Made by a program: the position numbers and the translations under genes. From Himantopus leucocephalus (Eukaryota > Chordata > Aves > Charadriiformes > Recurvirostridae), in the NCBI GenBank assembly GCA_003993805.1, contig RSEF01000005.1, positions 39,011,095 to 39,075,094 of the forward strand: a stretch of 64,000 nt of DNA, written 5' to 3'. The notes under the pieces are model-generated. The model ran no database searches and was not told where the DNA came from. It worked only from the letters and a program-made list of their open reading frames with translations. This document shows positions 1-12,516 of the stretch, piece by piece. Numbering within the stretch: the first letter of the stretch is position 1; the number at the start of each line of letters is the position of its first letter.

Positions 1-405
1 AACAGCAAGCATGAATTAGCAAGGGCAGGTAATGCCTGACCAACTACTACTGCCTTTTATGAGATGATTGTTTAAGATGGGTACTGGCAGGGCAGTGATA
101 CTGTTTACCTTGACTTTACAAACATTTTCACCATAGTCTCCCAATAGGTCCTTCTAGCCAAATTGGTGAGATATAGACTGGATAAGTGCACAACAGGTCA
201 GCGGAAAACTGTCTGAACCACCAGGCTCAAAAGGCTATGATCAGCGGTACAAAGTCCAACTGGCAACTGATTGACTACTGGTGTCCTTCAGAGATGAATA
301 TTGGAGACAAAACCAATTAATGTTTTCTTTAATGACCTGGATGATAGGATGAAGTACTTTCTCAGCAAGTTCCAAAACAATACCAAATTGGGGGAGCACC
401 AATGA
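1..405 (+). mobile_element. CR1 LINE fragment, reverse transcriptase region, decayed
   Basis: The plus strand reads as a degraded CR1 (chicken repeat 1) non-LTR retrotransposon. In broken frames it gives KHELARAG near the start, then DTVYLDF around 98-118, LLAKLVRY around 153-176 and SKF..NTKLG around 364-390. These match the CR1 RT order (YLDFSKAFDTV, LLDKLxRYGL, FADDTKLG). It is non-functional. There are many stops, the conserved PQG block near 279-290 reads LQR followed by a stop, and the catalytic ADD of FADD (373-381) reads QNN. The copy runs off the left edge of the window, so its true 5' end is not visible. Similarity fades after about 400 without the CR1 3' tail, so it is 3' truncated or internally deleted. 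Family assignment is from recognition of conserved CR1 text, not from a search. Confidence 0.85.
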
Positions 406-3117
406 AGGTATCCCCCATGCCCTTCCCTCCCTCCTATGTTTCACAGATGGATTGATTCTCCCACAATCCTGAAATACTGAACTGACCTTTGCAGCTGGGC
501 TGCTGCATAATCAGACAGATGCATCTGCCCCTTTACTGCTAATCCCACACAGACGCAAAATTTCACCATAGCTCCCTATAATTTGTTTCTCAGCAAGAGA
601 ACAGTAGCATTCAGAACAAAAAGCCAGATATGCAACCTTGCTCCACCTTGATACCGCTTCCAAAGGCTCTGTGATTCACATGACTTTCTCTTACCCTGTG
701 AAGGGCTGTCTGCTGTAAGTCCACAGTGAAGGGAGAGGTGAAAACCTTGTGACCCCATTTAGATTAATCCTTCTCACCTCCTAACCTTGGATTAGGGGCA
801 TACCCTTCCCTCATTACTAGCACTTTAAATTAAGAAGAGATAAGGCAAGAGATAAGACACTTTAGAATATGCCACTGTCATAGAAAGCGGATACAGTAAC
901 TATAAAATCAAGCAATAGCTAGCGATTCTGTGAATAGTATATTTTCCATTCTTTCACAATACGTGATTAGTAGTGATAATTTCAGAGCTCCAATTCGCCA
1001 CTAATTCAAAAGCTACATTTTACGACAGTAAAAAGCAGAGGCCATATGAGTAAGCTTTGCAGATGGCCCAAAAAAGTTATTTAATTCTTCATCAGCTAGT
1101 AATAAACAGCTGCATTCTTGTGTCTTTTCTGCTTTTGTTTTGTGTGTCACAATGTATAAGCTTATTTCTTGAAAAACTGAGAACATACAGAATATTCAAA
1201 ATACATTGTACTGAAAATGTTACTTAATTGGAGATAATGCAAAATGGCAAAAGACGAGTTACTAAACATGTGAAAGACTAGAGAGTGTAAGAGAAAAATC
1301 AAAAGAATTTGCAGTCTTTTTTACAGCTCAATTTCTCATTACTTGAATGAGAAAATAACAATAAGCTTAAAAGAAAAAAAGTTTCCATGTCCAACCTGAA
1401 TTCTAACATGGCTCTTCAACCACATTTTATAGATAGTCTTTGAATTATTTTATAGACATCCCCAAATCAGTGCNGCTTTAAAAAAAAAAAAAAAAAAAAA
1501 CAAACAAAAACAAACCCCTCCCCACCCCCAAAACCCTAATATGAGAACTTAAGCGTGGATATGCTTTAACAGTTAGAATAGTTGTATCATTAGAACTTTA
1601 CTAGAGTCCTTTTTCCCCCCCTGCCCCCACACCCTATGCAATTGTAGTTTAGCTTACATTGGTAAAAGGAAAAAAAAAAAGAAAAAGAAAAAAATACATG
1701 ACATTTGTTCCCTAAATGGAATAAACTATTAGACCTTTCTTCTGGTACTTTTCCATTTACTTTCCAGTTTTGCTGCCATAGAGGTATTAGCAAGGGCTGT
1801 GATTTTATTTTTTTTCCACACTTTTAGCAAATACACTTATTCCAGCAGGGGATACATCAGCAAATGTTTGGTTGCTTAAAGTGTGTCCAGCCAAACGTCT
1901 GATACCACTCAGTTCCTGTTATTTCACTTCAAAGTAATAACTTTTTTCTTCAAACACAAAAGGATTATTTAGTAAAATGGTTACAAAATCAATAGCAATG
2001 GTCTTAGAGCAATATCAATCACTAATTTAGAATATTATAAGATATGCATAGGTAAAATTTTATTATCTGAAAAATTGAAGTTAAACTGTGAGTTTTACAG
2101 TTTCTAGAACCATTCACTTCTACAGATCTTCAAAGCATGTATTTGCAGCTATTGCTTGATGAAATATGAAGTTAGGAGAAAATGCATGCAATATACTTAG
2201 CAGAGTGACTTTTTAAAAAAATATTCAGCAAGTTAAAAATCTCAACTCGGTGCAGTTGCCACCATTACTAAAATGTGTAAGTATTTCTCTTCACCTGCAA
2301 ATCCGCATTTTTGGCTAGTTAACCAGCAGTTGAATTCACAGCTGGCAGTTCGGCAAACAATTACCTAATCTGCATGAGAACTGCTGAAGTTTAAACATTT
2401 GGATCTAGAGAGTACATTTCACTATTGCTATGAAGAATTATATGGTCAGATTCTTTACTATTTACATTTTTAGCACAACCAGGCTTGTTTTTCTCCCCCT
2501 TAACTGAGAACGCAGGTCTTTGATTCTGAACTATTTCAGTGAAATGGATTCTAACTAAACAGAAAATCTAAATTTATTGAATTATACCATATCCTATTTC
2601 CATTGTCATGGGACTGTGAAAAAAACAGGATCTTACTCTACCTTTGATTCTTTGTTATTATTTTTTAAAGCAGGGTCCTCAGAAAATAGTTAAAATAATT
2701 TGTCTGCAAGAGAACTGAAACTTCAGTCTTTCAAACACTTTTTGTTTGGGTGGGAGAAAAACTGATTGATTATTCTGATCTTGCTATGCATAGATGCAAA
2801 GTATGTCCTTCTCCCTGGAGCACGCATTGGCATCTGAAGCAGAACATGTGGAGGCAACAGCTTTTCAGGCATCAGAAATGACAGAAGCAGGAACACAGGT
2901 AGACTCTTTGGATACAGTTCTTTGACCCATATTCAATTAATCCACGCAGTTCCTGTGCTTTACCCAATATTAGATGCTGCACAGAAACTGCACTGGAGTT
3001 CACAATACAGTCTCAGGCAGTTTCTTCCGTTAGAAAAGCATTAGAAGACGACCATTTTCACATTTACAGAAAATTGTAACAAGACACTGCCTTCCAAATA
3101 ATCCATCAGGGCTTTAT
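406..3117. other. AT-rich non-coding stretch
   Basis: No gene is supported. It holds a single N at 1474 followed by the poly-A/A-C tract at 1479-1536, a C-rich run at 1614-1630 and an A-rich run at 1670-1694. Short minus-strand open frames at 241-444, 576-758 and 1590-1793 have no recognisable domains. The segment around 2330-2400 has TAAT/ATTA-type homeodomain-like cores and could be a conserved non-coding element, but this cannot be judged without an alignment. Confidence 0.6.
1479..1536. repeat. Poly-A followed by A/C low-complexity tract
   Basis: About 20 consecutive A's run into CAAACAAAAACAAACCCC-type sequence with no G on the plus strand. The single N at 1474 lies just upstream, suggesting that the homopolymer disturbed assembly. 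It could be the tail of an eroded retroposon, but no body is recognisable upstream. Confidence 0.8.
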
Positions 3118-3600
3118 CTCTGCAGCAAGCAGAGGTGCGAATGTGCGAGTGAGTGCAGGCGGACCAAAGCTAGCTGCGGTATGAATGATGGTAAAGCTGC
3201 GTATCACCGGTCCCAGAGCGCGCTGCAGAGAGGCAGCCAGCAGGCTATTTGCATATTTGGGCACTTAGCATGCACCGAAATCCATGTTGCTACAGCTTGA
3301 CTGCTTTCGGTTGAAGCTAGACTGGGTATTGCCTACGGATGCTACAGTCACACCTCTAACAGCAGTGCAGAAGTAGCCTGTGACAAGTGGCTAGGAAATG
3401 TTTTGTTCTTTAGGCAACAGTTTACTGGCAAAAGAAGCGTGCGCGCCTGTGAATTCACACGCACAGACACTTATTCACATAGACACTGTCCTACACATAC
3501 ACAGCATACACGTATATATTTGTTTGCTTTTAATTTAGAAAGAAAAAACCCACACCGATTACTTAGTTTTGAAGAGGAGTCGTAGGGCTCGCTTTGGACG
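3118..3600. promoter_or_regulatory. CpG-enriched patch with octamer motif, possible regulatory element
   Basis: Between about 3130 and 3300 there are nine CpG dinucleotides in roughly 165 bp, including GCGCGC and ACCGGT, in a window where CpG is otherwise rare. A perfect octamer motif ATTTGCAT (POU/Oct factor site) sits at 3247-3254. Downstream, 3435-3445 is GCGTGCGCGCC and 3454-3514 is CA-rich. No TATA-initiator arrangement, splice donor or coding exon can be assigned, so the patch may be an enhancer, a first-exon or promoter region of an unseen transcript, or chance. The call is an inference from base composition plus one motif. Confidence 0.3.
3454..3514. repeat. Imperfect CA-rich simple repeat
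   Basis: The run contains CACACGCACAGACAC, CACATAGACAC and ACACATACACAG-like units, interrupted throughout. It is a degenerate microsatellite lying against the CpG-enriched patch. It is also translated in a short plus-strand open frame (3403-3585) whose His/Thr-rich product simply reflects the repeat. Confidence 0.6.
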
Positions 3601-3614
3601 CCTGCTTGCTGCAT

Positions 3615-6600
3615 GTCATTTGAAAAATGACTGTGCACACGAGTGTATTATAAAGCAACTCAAGAGGAGAAAGTAAAACTTGGAATGGTGACACCACCTG
3701 CCCAAGGCCATTTCTATCACTCCCAGGCACTCAGATTATAGAAGCGTTAGATGTCAAAATGCGTTTATATCAATCAGTGCTTGACTGATTTATGCCAAGA
3801 ATTCAAAGACTACAGTCAACAGAAGTTTTTCCACTTATTTCTGTAGTCTTTGAATAAAGCGCACAATGGGGTTTAGGGGACATCAACTCTATCAGCTGCA
3901 TATAGAAAAAAAACATGATGCAAACAATTTGCACACATAGGTGACACAAACACACACAGCTTTGTGGCATCTGTGCATGCCCACCTCCTCCCCCCACCCC
4001 TCCCCAAATCACAACCACAGTTTTAGAAAAGAACCATCAGGGTCTCTGCAAATTCAGCTCAAAATAATATTAATGGCCTAATCTTTTGAATGCTACAGTC
4101 TGTGCAACTGCAAACTTTAGGACACAACTAATCATAATGCTTTTTTTATGCTTACTTAGAAAAAGAAGAAAAAGTCCTCCTGAAGGATTTTAAGAGTTCC
4201 AGAAAGCAGAAGCTCTGAGTCATATAACAGATTGGGTCTATATTAATGTTTCTTAAATAAAAAACAGAAATGGGTTCTAACACATTGGTAAGTACCAAGC
4301 AGTAGTGCCTTTCCAGTCACTATAATAAATGTCAAAAATAATAATCGTTTATAAGTAGCAGTTATAGTACAACAAAAAAGAAATTAAATTTGCAGGTTTC
4401 TACCCTCCATTCTGGCTCCCTTCAGTGGATGCATTGCCTGTGGGCTTGATTCCATAGGATGTTTAAATACAGAAATAAATATATAAATAATTATAAGCTA
4501 ATGAGCAGGGTCACTGAGGTCAAAGAAACTATTTATGTTTAACATTATGTACATGTCTAAAGTGCTTTTCTGGACCGCAGCCCATATTAACTTCCATTTT
4601 ACACAAAAATAGAGTGAACAGTTAAATAAAATAGAAGACACCATCTTAAGGGATATTGTGAATCATGTCAAAATTCTTCTGGCTTTGCTATATCTCTCTA
4701 ATTTAATAAATGTATGCAGAGACTTATTGGGATCCTGTGCAGGAACAGTACATTTCAGACACAAAATATGTCTGCAGTGTAGGATAATCTGTATAGAATA
4801 TAAAGGAAATGATAGAGAACCTGGTGTACCAGCTCAGCGTTCCGGTGCCCTTAACTATTACAACCAGCATAATTCAAGGTGTGAACAAGTTTGCAGATGT
4901 CTTCAAGAGACTCAAACTCTTATTTTGGAGAGGATTTTTAAAAGAGATTAAGGAAAGAATGATCAGGTGAAAATTCCCATAAATGGAAGAGGAACCCAAG
5001 GACTTAGAATGCTATGAACAATCTCCAAATTAATCTCTCAAACTGATTGCAATAAGATTTGGCAATGTACATAAAATCAATCTAAAACACAAATGTTTCA
5101 AGAGATAAAATTTAAAATAACTGCTAGCAACACTAAAAAAAAAGTTCCTCTCCCATTTTTTATGTAAAGAATATCTTGGGAGACATTCCATCTTTCCAAA
5201 CTGCTGATATTGGCTGCTTTTATTTGAAAACTTGGATATTAAGCATTTGGGTTTTTTAAGGCACAATGTGTGATTAAATAGGGCTATTTTGTTATTTATG
5301 CTAAATTGCATTTTACAGAACCTGGCCTTTAGATGTTAACATCTAATTCATAATAAAAATATACTCTTTTAAGTGTTAATACCTTTCAAAATATTTGTCT
5401 TTTTTTCCATAATATTTTTACTTTTCTGAAGACTCTGAATGCTCACTTTCCTTATTTAATTTGTTACATGATAAACTGTAAAGAAGCAACAATGATTACT
5501 ATTTATATTTAGAATAACAAAATTGAAAATCTAAGATTTATGAGTTTTAATATAACTGAAGTAATTTGGGAACGGTGGGATTGTTTTGTTAGCATCTTTC
5601 TGTGGAACTTTCATTCGTGCTTTTTCTGTATGGAAGCAAAAGTTTCCTTCAGTTAAGTTTCATTTGAAAGCAAAACATTTCCTCCAGATTATACTTTTGC
5701 AAAAGGAAAATATTTTTTCCTTACACTTCACGGTACAGTAAATGCAGAGAAGCAGAAAATCGCGCTCTGTATTTTATGATGCTTTACACTTTATGAAAAA
5801 GTACCCTTATAGAAAAAAGGTAGGAAAAAAAATAGTACTATTTGAGAATAGCACATTTTAAACTTATGATATTTATTAGCTTTGATTCTTCTTACATTTC
5901 CTACCATTCTGTTACTGTTTAAGACTATATGAAAAAGGGTGACCAAGAATATCATCGTCCATAAGAAATTAAGCCTTTTCTAATGACAGCAGGAAACAAA
6001 AGGGGAGGAGCCTGCCTAGCTCTTCAATACAGCAAATTTAATAAATGATATGATGGAAAAAAAATTTCCAGAACTGAGTTGCCAGCAGGGGAAGAACTAA
6101 ACGTTGCCAACCAAATGAAAACACAAATAGGACAGGGAAGAACAGAGGAAAAAGCATTAGTCTGGAGAGAAGCATCTGAAGGAGCCAAGGAGCAAAAAGG
6201 GCCTGGTCTGTGGACAAAAGGACAAATGACATCAGAAGTAAAACAAACACATCAAAACCAACCACAAAACATAAAACTCATGCTTTCAACAAGGAAAAAG
6301 CAATTATTGTGTTGAACATATTAAAATACCGTTCAGTGCTTAACGTTCACTGCCTCTACAGTGTTACTCCTCTATGTATACAATTGCACTAGCTGTCAAA
6401 AAAAATGATGCTTGACAGACCTCAGGTTGCACATCACCTTTAAACCTGTCCCAGCTAAGGAAAGCCTCTGTGTTGGGCTCCGCAACACCAGAGATAAAAA
6501 TCATGGGGAAAGACTGAAGAAGGGGGCCGGGGGGAAGCATCAGTATTCTTCAATAAAGAGACTGGAGGAGACAAGAAAGAAAAAAAAAGGAAAAAGAAAA

Positions 6601-9225
6601 GGATAAGAATCGGTGAACCACAATCTGATCCATGCATGAACAGGGTGGGAGAGTTTATCTTTGTTTATACTTGTGAGTTTATCATGATGGGTCTAAGTTG
6701 GCTGTGAGGCTTTTGGCCCACAGACAGCCCGTTGAAAAATCCTCATGCTTCAGGTGCACATCTGAATTTTTCCCATAAATTATTATTATTTCAGAACCCG
6801 GTGAAGCATTTTAAAATAAGTCCATCTGACTTACTCACACAGAAGCGATGTTCTTACAGACTGGGAAAGCTCCCCGAATCCCTTGTGCTTAATCGGTTTG
6901 GCAAAGTGACATTTATTAAAAATAAAATCTAGAATTATTACACACATTTTGAGAATTCAGGTGTTATAATACAATAAATGATGAAACACTGTGAAGCACT
7001 TTCTTCAATTATCCATTTAGCACCATCAGAGACAATGCTGTGTATGCCATTTCTGCCAAATTAGAACAGAAGATTGAAAAACACCTGACTTCTATAAATT
7101 CATGAAATGAAAAAGAACAAACTGATCAGAGGATAAAACCATACTAAATATATACAAACTCAATGGCCTCTGAACATCATTGTTGGTAAGACCATATACT
7201 GTAATTATTTGTCTGAAGTCAGTGTGACACCACAGAGTGCTAAATATTCATTCTTTGGAATAAATATGAATTTAGAACTATTCATCTTTTTTCAAACAGC
7301 TGACATGCCGCATAAACAGAAAGTATATATGGTTTTTTTAAAGTAAACAATACAATAAGTAAAGTGATTTATTATGCAATTTATCTCTTTCCATCTCTGT
7401 GCTGTTCATAATTCAGATCCACACAGGGCAGTTCATATACCATTAATATTTCCCAGATGTGTTTGACTTTAAGGCTATGATCATTTTAAATGTTTTAAAA
7501 TGTATGCCATTTATCATTAGTGTTATGGTGGTGTCATTCGCATTATTATATTTAAGGTTGTGTCAGCAGTTCTATAAGCCCTTATTTTCAGGGGTTCAGA
7601 ACTTGGCAGTAAGAAGTGGCTACAGGCTGAAACCTGGCATAAAGCATCCTGGCTTGGGAGCAATTAAATTTCTTTCTGAAAAAGCTAACAAAGGATTTAG
7701 TCTTGAAATTCTGAAAAAGAGAAAGAAACGCGTTCATGGTTTTAAGATATGAAGTTCTGCTGGCAGATCTTAGAACTTGTTTTGCGCCGAAATGAATACA
7801 GACAAAAGAATGTCCTGCAGGAGGTGGAGAGTGCTGGTGAGCTGGGGAGGGTAGAGACAAACTACTATTCTTTTGAGCAACTTGGCTGTGCGTATTTCAA
7901 ACAATCAAACAAATACAGCGAGGCATCTCAGCAACATCTGTAGCATCTGGAAATTCAACAAGTATACATTTTGCACGTGACTTCAAATATCAGAATGGAG
8001 CGTTTCCAAAAGTGCATTAACCTAAAAGCGTTCTTCCCACATGGCTATATCAGGATAAGCTTCAATTTAAATGGTCACGTTTTATTTGCAACTTCACTGA
8101 CCTCTCAGTTCTGATTGTTTTATCTTAACTAGACTGGGATTGGAGTCATACAGAACTACTGCACCACACCGCTAATGTTGACGCAAGAAATCCTGACAAC
8201 TATTTCAAGATCTTTATGCTGCTCTGAAACTGTTTGGAGTAAGTACTTTCTGTGAGAAATATAGATTAGACTCTTGCAGAAACTGAGTTGGCAGTAGAGG
8301 AATGGAGAATATGGAAAATCCTACCCTGTAGTGTTGGTCTACCAACTTTCCAGTTTGAAGTTATAGTTTGCCTCTCTCTGTCTGTAGACCCATCATGAAA
8401 ATTGTTTTTAGCTAAGTACTAAAACTATGAAAATTTGCCCGGTCCTCAATGAGAAGGGTTGGACTACTCAGAACTGCCTTTTTTTTTTTTCCTGGCCACC
8501 GCCAACTCCCATGCTGTAGAATTTGAGATTCTATAAGTGATTCCTACTGCCAGTTTTTAGAAATTTCAGATTCACCAGCTGTTTGGGTTTTTTTTTCTTC
8601 TACCAGCTGGGCCATCCAGCAGGAATAGAGTACTTTTAAAGTCCTGCTTTCAGAATCCCGATTCCCAAAAAGCACCCACATTTCCTTTCTTTCCAAACAC
8701 ACACACAAAAATGATCAGAGTTTGGGGCCCAGCCCCAGAGGAATCACTTACTTCTTCCCACCGGAATAGACTACTTTGTCTTCCTTTCATCCTCACTCAG
8801 GTATTCAGCAGATCTCCCCACTCCCAAAACTCCAAATTTTTATTCTTCCCTACCATGATTTTATTTTCCTTTTCCTTTCTATTCACTCTGACACGACCTC
8901 TTCCATGTACATCAACAGGAGTCATGCCCCAGTGTCTCCTCTAAAATTCCACTGCAATGAGGCTATACCACCTGAAAAGTAAGTTGCTAACACCCTACCA
9001 CTTCTTGCAGGACCTCTGCTATTGCTGTCCCCCTACCTCCACCCAAAAAAAGCCTGCTGTTTCTATTCTCTTCTTTCACCTCTGCTATACTAGCTACAAG
9101 GAAACTGGCTTCCACTTTTTCTTATTAAGACTGAATGACTCTACACTACTAATATGCCACTATTTATTCCTCTCCTGGTACCAGAGCAGCACCCTGGAAA
9201 ACATTTCGCTTTTCACTCNCCTCAC
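3615..9225. other. AT-rich non-coding stretch
   Basis: No gene, RNA or recognisable transposon is supported. Open frames of 60-105 codons occur on both strands (for example 4658-4951 plus, 5030-5311 minus, 7459-7752 plus). They overlap one another antisense, show no domains, and look like chance frames. Pyrimidine-rich sequence with C clusters runs from about 8750 to 9180. Confidence 0.6.

Positions 9226-9254
<29 letters not shown>
9226..9254. repeat. Poly-A run of 29 bp
   Basis: Twenty-nine consecutive A's follow an N at 9219. It may be a retroposon tail or an expanded homopolymer. The adjoining N indicates that length and sequence here are unreliable. Confidence 0.85.
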
Positions 9255-9258
<4 letters not shown>

Positions 9259-9275
9259 TGTCAGAACTAAGTAAC

Positions 9276-9387
9276 AATTCCTGACCACATACAGACCACA
9301 TACAGCAGTTGTTCTTAATAAAGCCATTTTTTCCAGGGATACAGACTGAACATCTCTGATCAGGAAGGCTGAACATTTCTGGTCAGG
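9276..9387. repeat. Two short tandem duplications
   Basis: An 11-bp unit (GACCACATACA) occurs twice near 9281-9304. Just downstream, a 23-bp unit beginning CTGAACAT and ending GTCAGG or ATCAGG occurs twice from 9346 to about 9387, with a few mismatches. These look like local slippage-type duplications. No larger repeat family is recognised. Confidence 0.5.
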
Positions 9388-12300
9388 ACATGGAAACTTC
9401 TTGTTACCCTTCTCATCAAGCAGTCTCTCCCCAGCCAGTCAAGTTATTTAAGACTTTTTACCTCTTGTGTCCTGCACTGTTGCCAGACACAAAACTTATC
9501 ACAAAGAAGACAATCTAGACTTTTCAAGCAATGCTTGGAAACAGGCTTTATGGCTGATTGCACCCCTCCAGTATAAACAACTAGAGAAAGAATATATTAC
9601 TCAGTTATCTGGTAAAACATGATTGAATAATAAGTGATTATCAAATATTTCACTTGTAGATTCTCCTTACATTCCACCAGAGGGCTACAGAACTCCCAAA
9701 ATACTGAAAAACAAAGTTTCCAACCTTTCCAAAGTAAACTATGTTCTGTATGTCATTTCCAATTTGCTATGAGCATAGTTTTCAACTGATTTTTAGAGAT
9801 AAGCCAAAAAAAATTCAACAGAGCTTTTTATTACTTTGCAATTGTCAAACACACTTTCAGAATAAAATTTGAGATGGGGTAGATTTAAAGAATGGTTTCA
9901 ACATGCCTGAAGCATTGTCCATGGGTCACGTTTCCATTTCCGACTTCAGAAAAATGAAGAAGATCCCTCCCACTTTCTATTTTTCACCTGTTTTGCACAT
10001 CCACCACATAGAGCTGGCCCATGCACACATTATCCAAGTTAAAAAGTTTCCATTTATTTGCAACTATTTTTCTCTCGTATTAAAAGGTTTTACTTTTCAC
10101 TCCACAAATATAACGCCCTACTGCTTCTGGATATATGCCACTCACCCTTCCCTGCTACCAAGTGCTCCTACTTGGGACACCACAAGTTGGAATAAGAAAC
10201 CATGACATATGTAGAAATGAAGTTTTAATTTAAAGGAGGAGAGCAGGAATAGGAAACAAATGTGCATGTTAGAAAAATAACGACACATAAAAAGTTCCTA
10301 AGAAAAAAATGAGGTCACGAGTAAATTTTTCAACAAAGCTTAATACACGCTACCGATTTTCTTTTTGTGGAACTGGACTTAACTTTCATCAGCTCGCATC
10401 AAATTAAATGGACAGCCAAATAAAATTTATTGAGATCTTCAATTTAAGTTATGCCAAAAACTAATCCCAGGTAAAGAGAGCGACAGTTAGTAAGAGAAGA
10501 ATTGATCCTTAATCTCCACCTAGCAATATGTTCAGAGCAACGAATAGCAATCAGTTTAACCTCTCCTCCTTGCATACAATGCACTGGCCATTTTATTTTT
10601 GTTTTACATGCTACATAGTATTAACTTTTTTCCCCCTCACATTATAAATATGACAATCTACACCATTCATGCTGTCAGCTATGAAACAGTAAGATATATC
10701 TCTTCATTCCATACACAAAGGGAAGTTAAATCTATGAATCCAGCAGTAAGGCTAGTCATTCTTTCATACTACTTTTCCCTTTCAAATTGTTAAAGGGCCT
10801 GAACACCAACTTAAAGCAAACATGTCTCCTAGATAAATGCGGTCTAAACAAAATACTTTTCCCCTTGTAATATCAACGTTTACAACTAGTAAAAGCCCAA
10901 AGAAGCAAGGATTGTGTTTCTTTCAAATGCAAAGAGAAGAAGTGATTGTACAATTTGATTGACATAAGAAAACAATTTAAAGATATTGCATTTTTTCCAG
11001 ATTCTACTGCTGCGTTTGCCAAACTATAAATGGTCTGATAAAGTCTGCAGATTATAAAATATATTGCCTGTTGTATTTATGCCGCACTTGCTTTCAGTGC
11101 TACAGTTCAAAGGCAAGTAGAACTGTGGAGCTCCATGTATTAGCCCTAAAGCTACTATAAGCTACGACGTGTTGCAGTCTGGAAGCAATGGGACAAACTC
11201 TCTGTAGTCACCACAGAAATCCTACAGAATGTAGTTTCCCGTTGGTTTGCAACGGCATGCTGGAATAACTGTAATGTCCCCGTAGCCTTCAACATTACAA
11301 ACAATGCATCAAAACCATACACATTCTAGCACACTTTCAAATAGAGAATTTTTCCTTTCCAAGCACAATTAAGTTTCCTACTAGCATTATATTTATGTAT
11401 TTCATATAAATGTAATTATATTTATGTGTAATATATCATCATACATGTGTTAGTTTATATGTAACGTTCTGTCCTCTGGCTGAAGAGATCAGCAGACTGG
11501 TCGCCACTTCCTCCCCCGCTCCCCAGCACTCATTGTAGCCTGTCTTTCAATGGTCCCCCAATCACATAAACCACAAAGCTCACGAAGGAAAACACACTTG
11601 TGTTTGTACAAGAAATGAGAGAGAGCATCTACTCTGGCAGCCTATACTATGTTGTCTCTTCACGGGTTGAACACAATTCCCCTAATAAGTTTAACTGTCA
11701 TGAATTCCAAAATCAAAAGGCTGGATTGATTTTTAAGATCTATCTGATCGAGAAATCAACTTTCGTTCTATTTAGTTCTTATTCTTCATGAGCCAACTTT
11801 GTTTTTAGACAAACTAGAAGAAAAACTCTTATGCCAAATCTGGTTTGTAATGTCAGAAAGAACCGGGCAATATTTACTTTATTTACATTCATGAAATTCT
11901 GTGCCACTCATGCAAGGACAGATTGGAGGCCTTTTAAAAGCTGCTTTTGTTATCATCCAATTTTGGAGCCTACTTATAGAGAGAATTCTCCTGGTCACTC
12001 GTGCTATCACCAAAGAGGTGCAAAACCCCTTAGTGGAGGAGATAAGTCCCAATTCTGCCAGGTGAAATCAGTGGGTTTATACAATCAAGAAAAAAGTTTT
12101 CCCACGAAACATGAACTTAAAAGAAAAAAAATCCCAGTGCTATCACAAGGCATAGTTAATAACTTACAATGAACAGGATAATTGGGCATTACTGAACAAT
12201 TTACTTTACGTTACTAAAAAAAAAGTCATTCAGACTATTCCTCTGATTTGTGTCTGGTCTTCTTCCATTGAGATTAAGTGTTAAAAGAATAATTCAACTG

Positions 12301-12473
12301 CAAGCAGAATTAGGTATTAATGCAGTTAAGAAGATTCACTTAGGACATTGTTTATTTATATATTTGATAACTCTGCAATACTATAAGCCACTGAGTACAC
12401 ACCTTTATATACATTCTCCAGGTGTCTTACACAATTTGATTTTCAAATACAACAGTGCTGTTGGCTTTGAGAG
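9388..12473. other. AT-rich non-coding stretch
   Basis: Nothing supportable as a gene. The plus-strand open frames at 9903-10205 (100 codons) and 11831-12172 (113 codons) begin in ordinary AT-rich sequence, show no domain and have no splice context. The region around 11380-11460 is rich in TATTTATG and TAATATAT low-complexity sequence. Confidence 0.6.
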
Positions 12474-12516
12474 TTTTTTTTTTGTTTGGTTGGTTGGGTT
12501 TTGTTTTGTCTTTTTA
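12474..12516. repeat. T/G-rich low-complexity tract
   Basis: A T-run passes into GTTTGGTTGGTTGGGTTTTG, which lacks A on the plus strand. It is the complement-type counterpart of the A/C tracts at 1479, 42347 and 44340. Confidence 0.7.
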
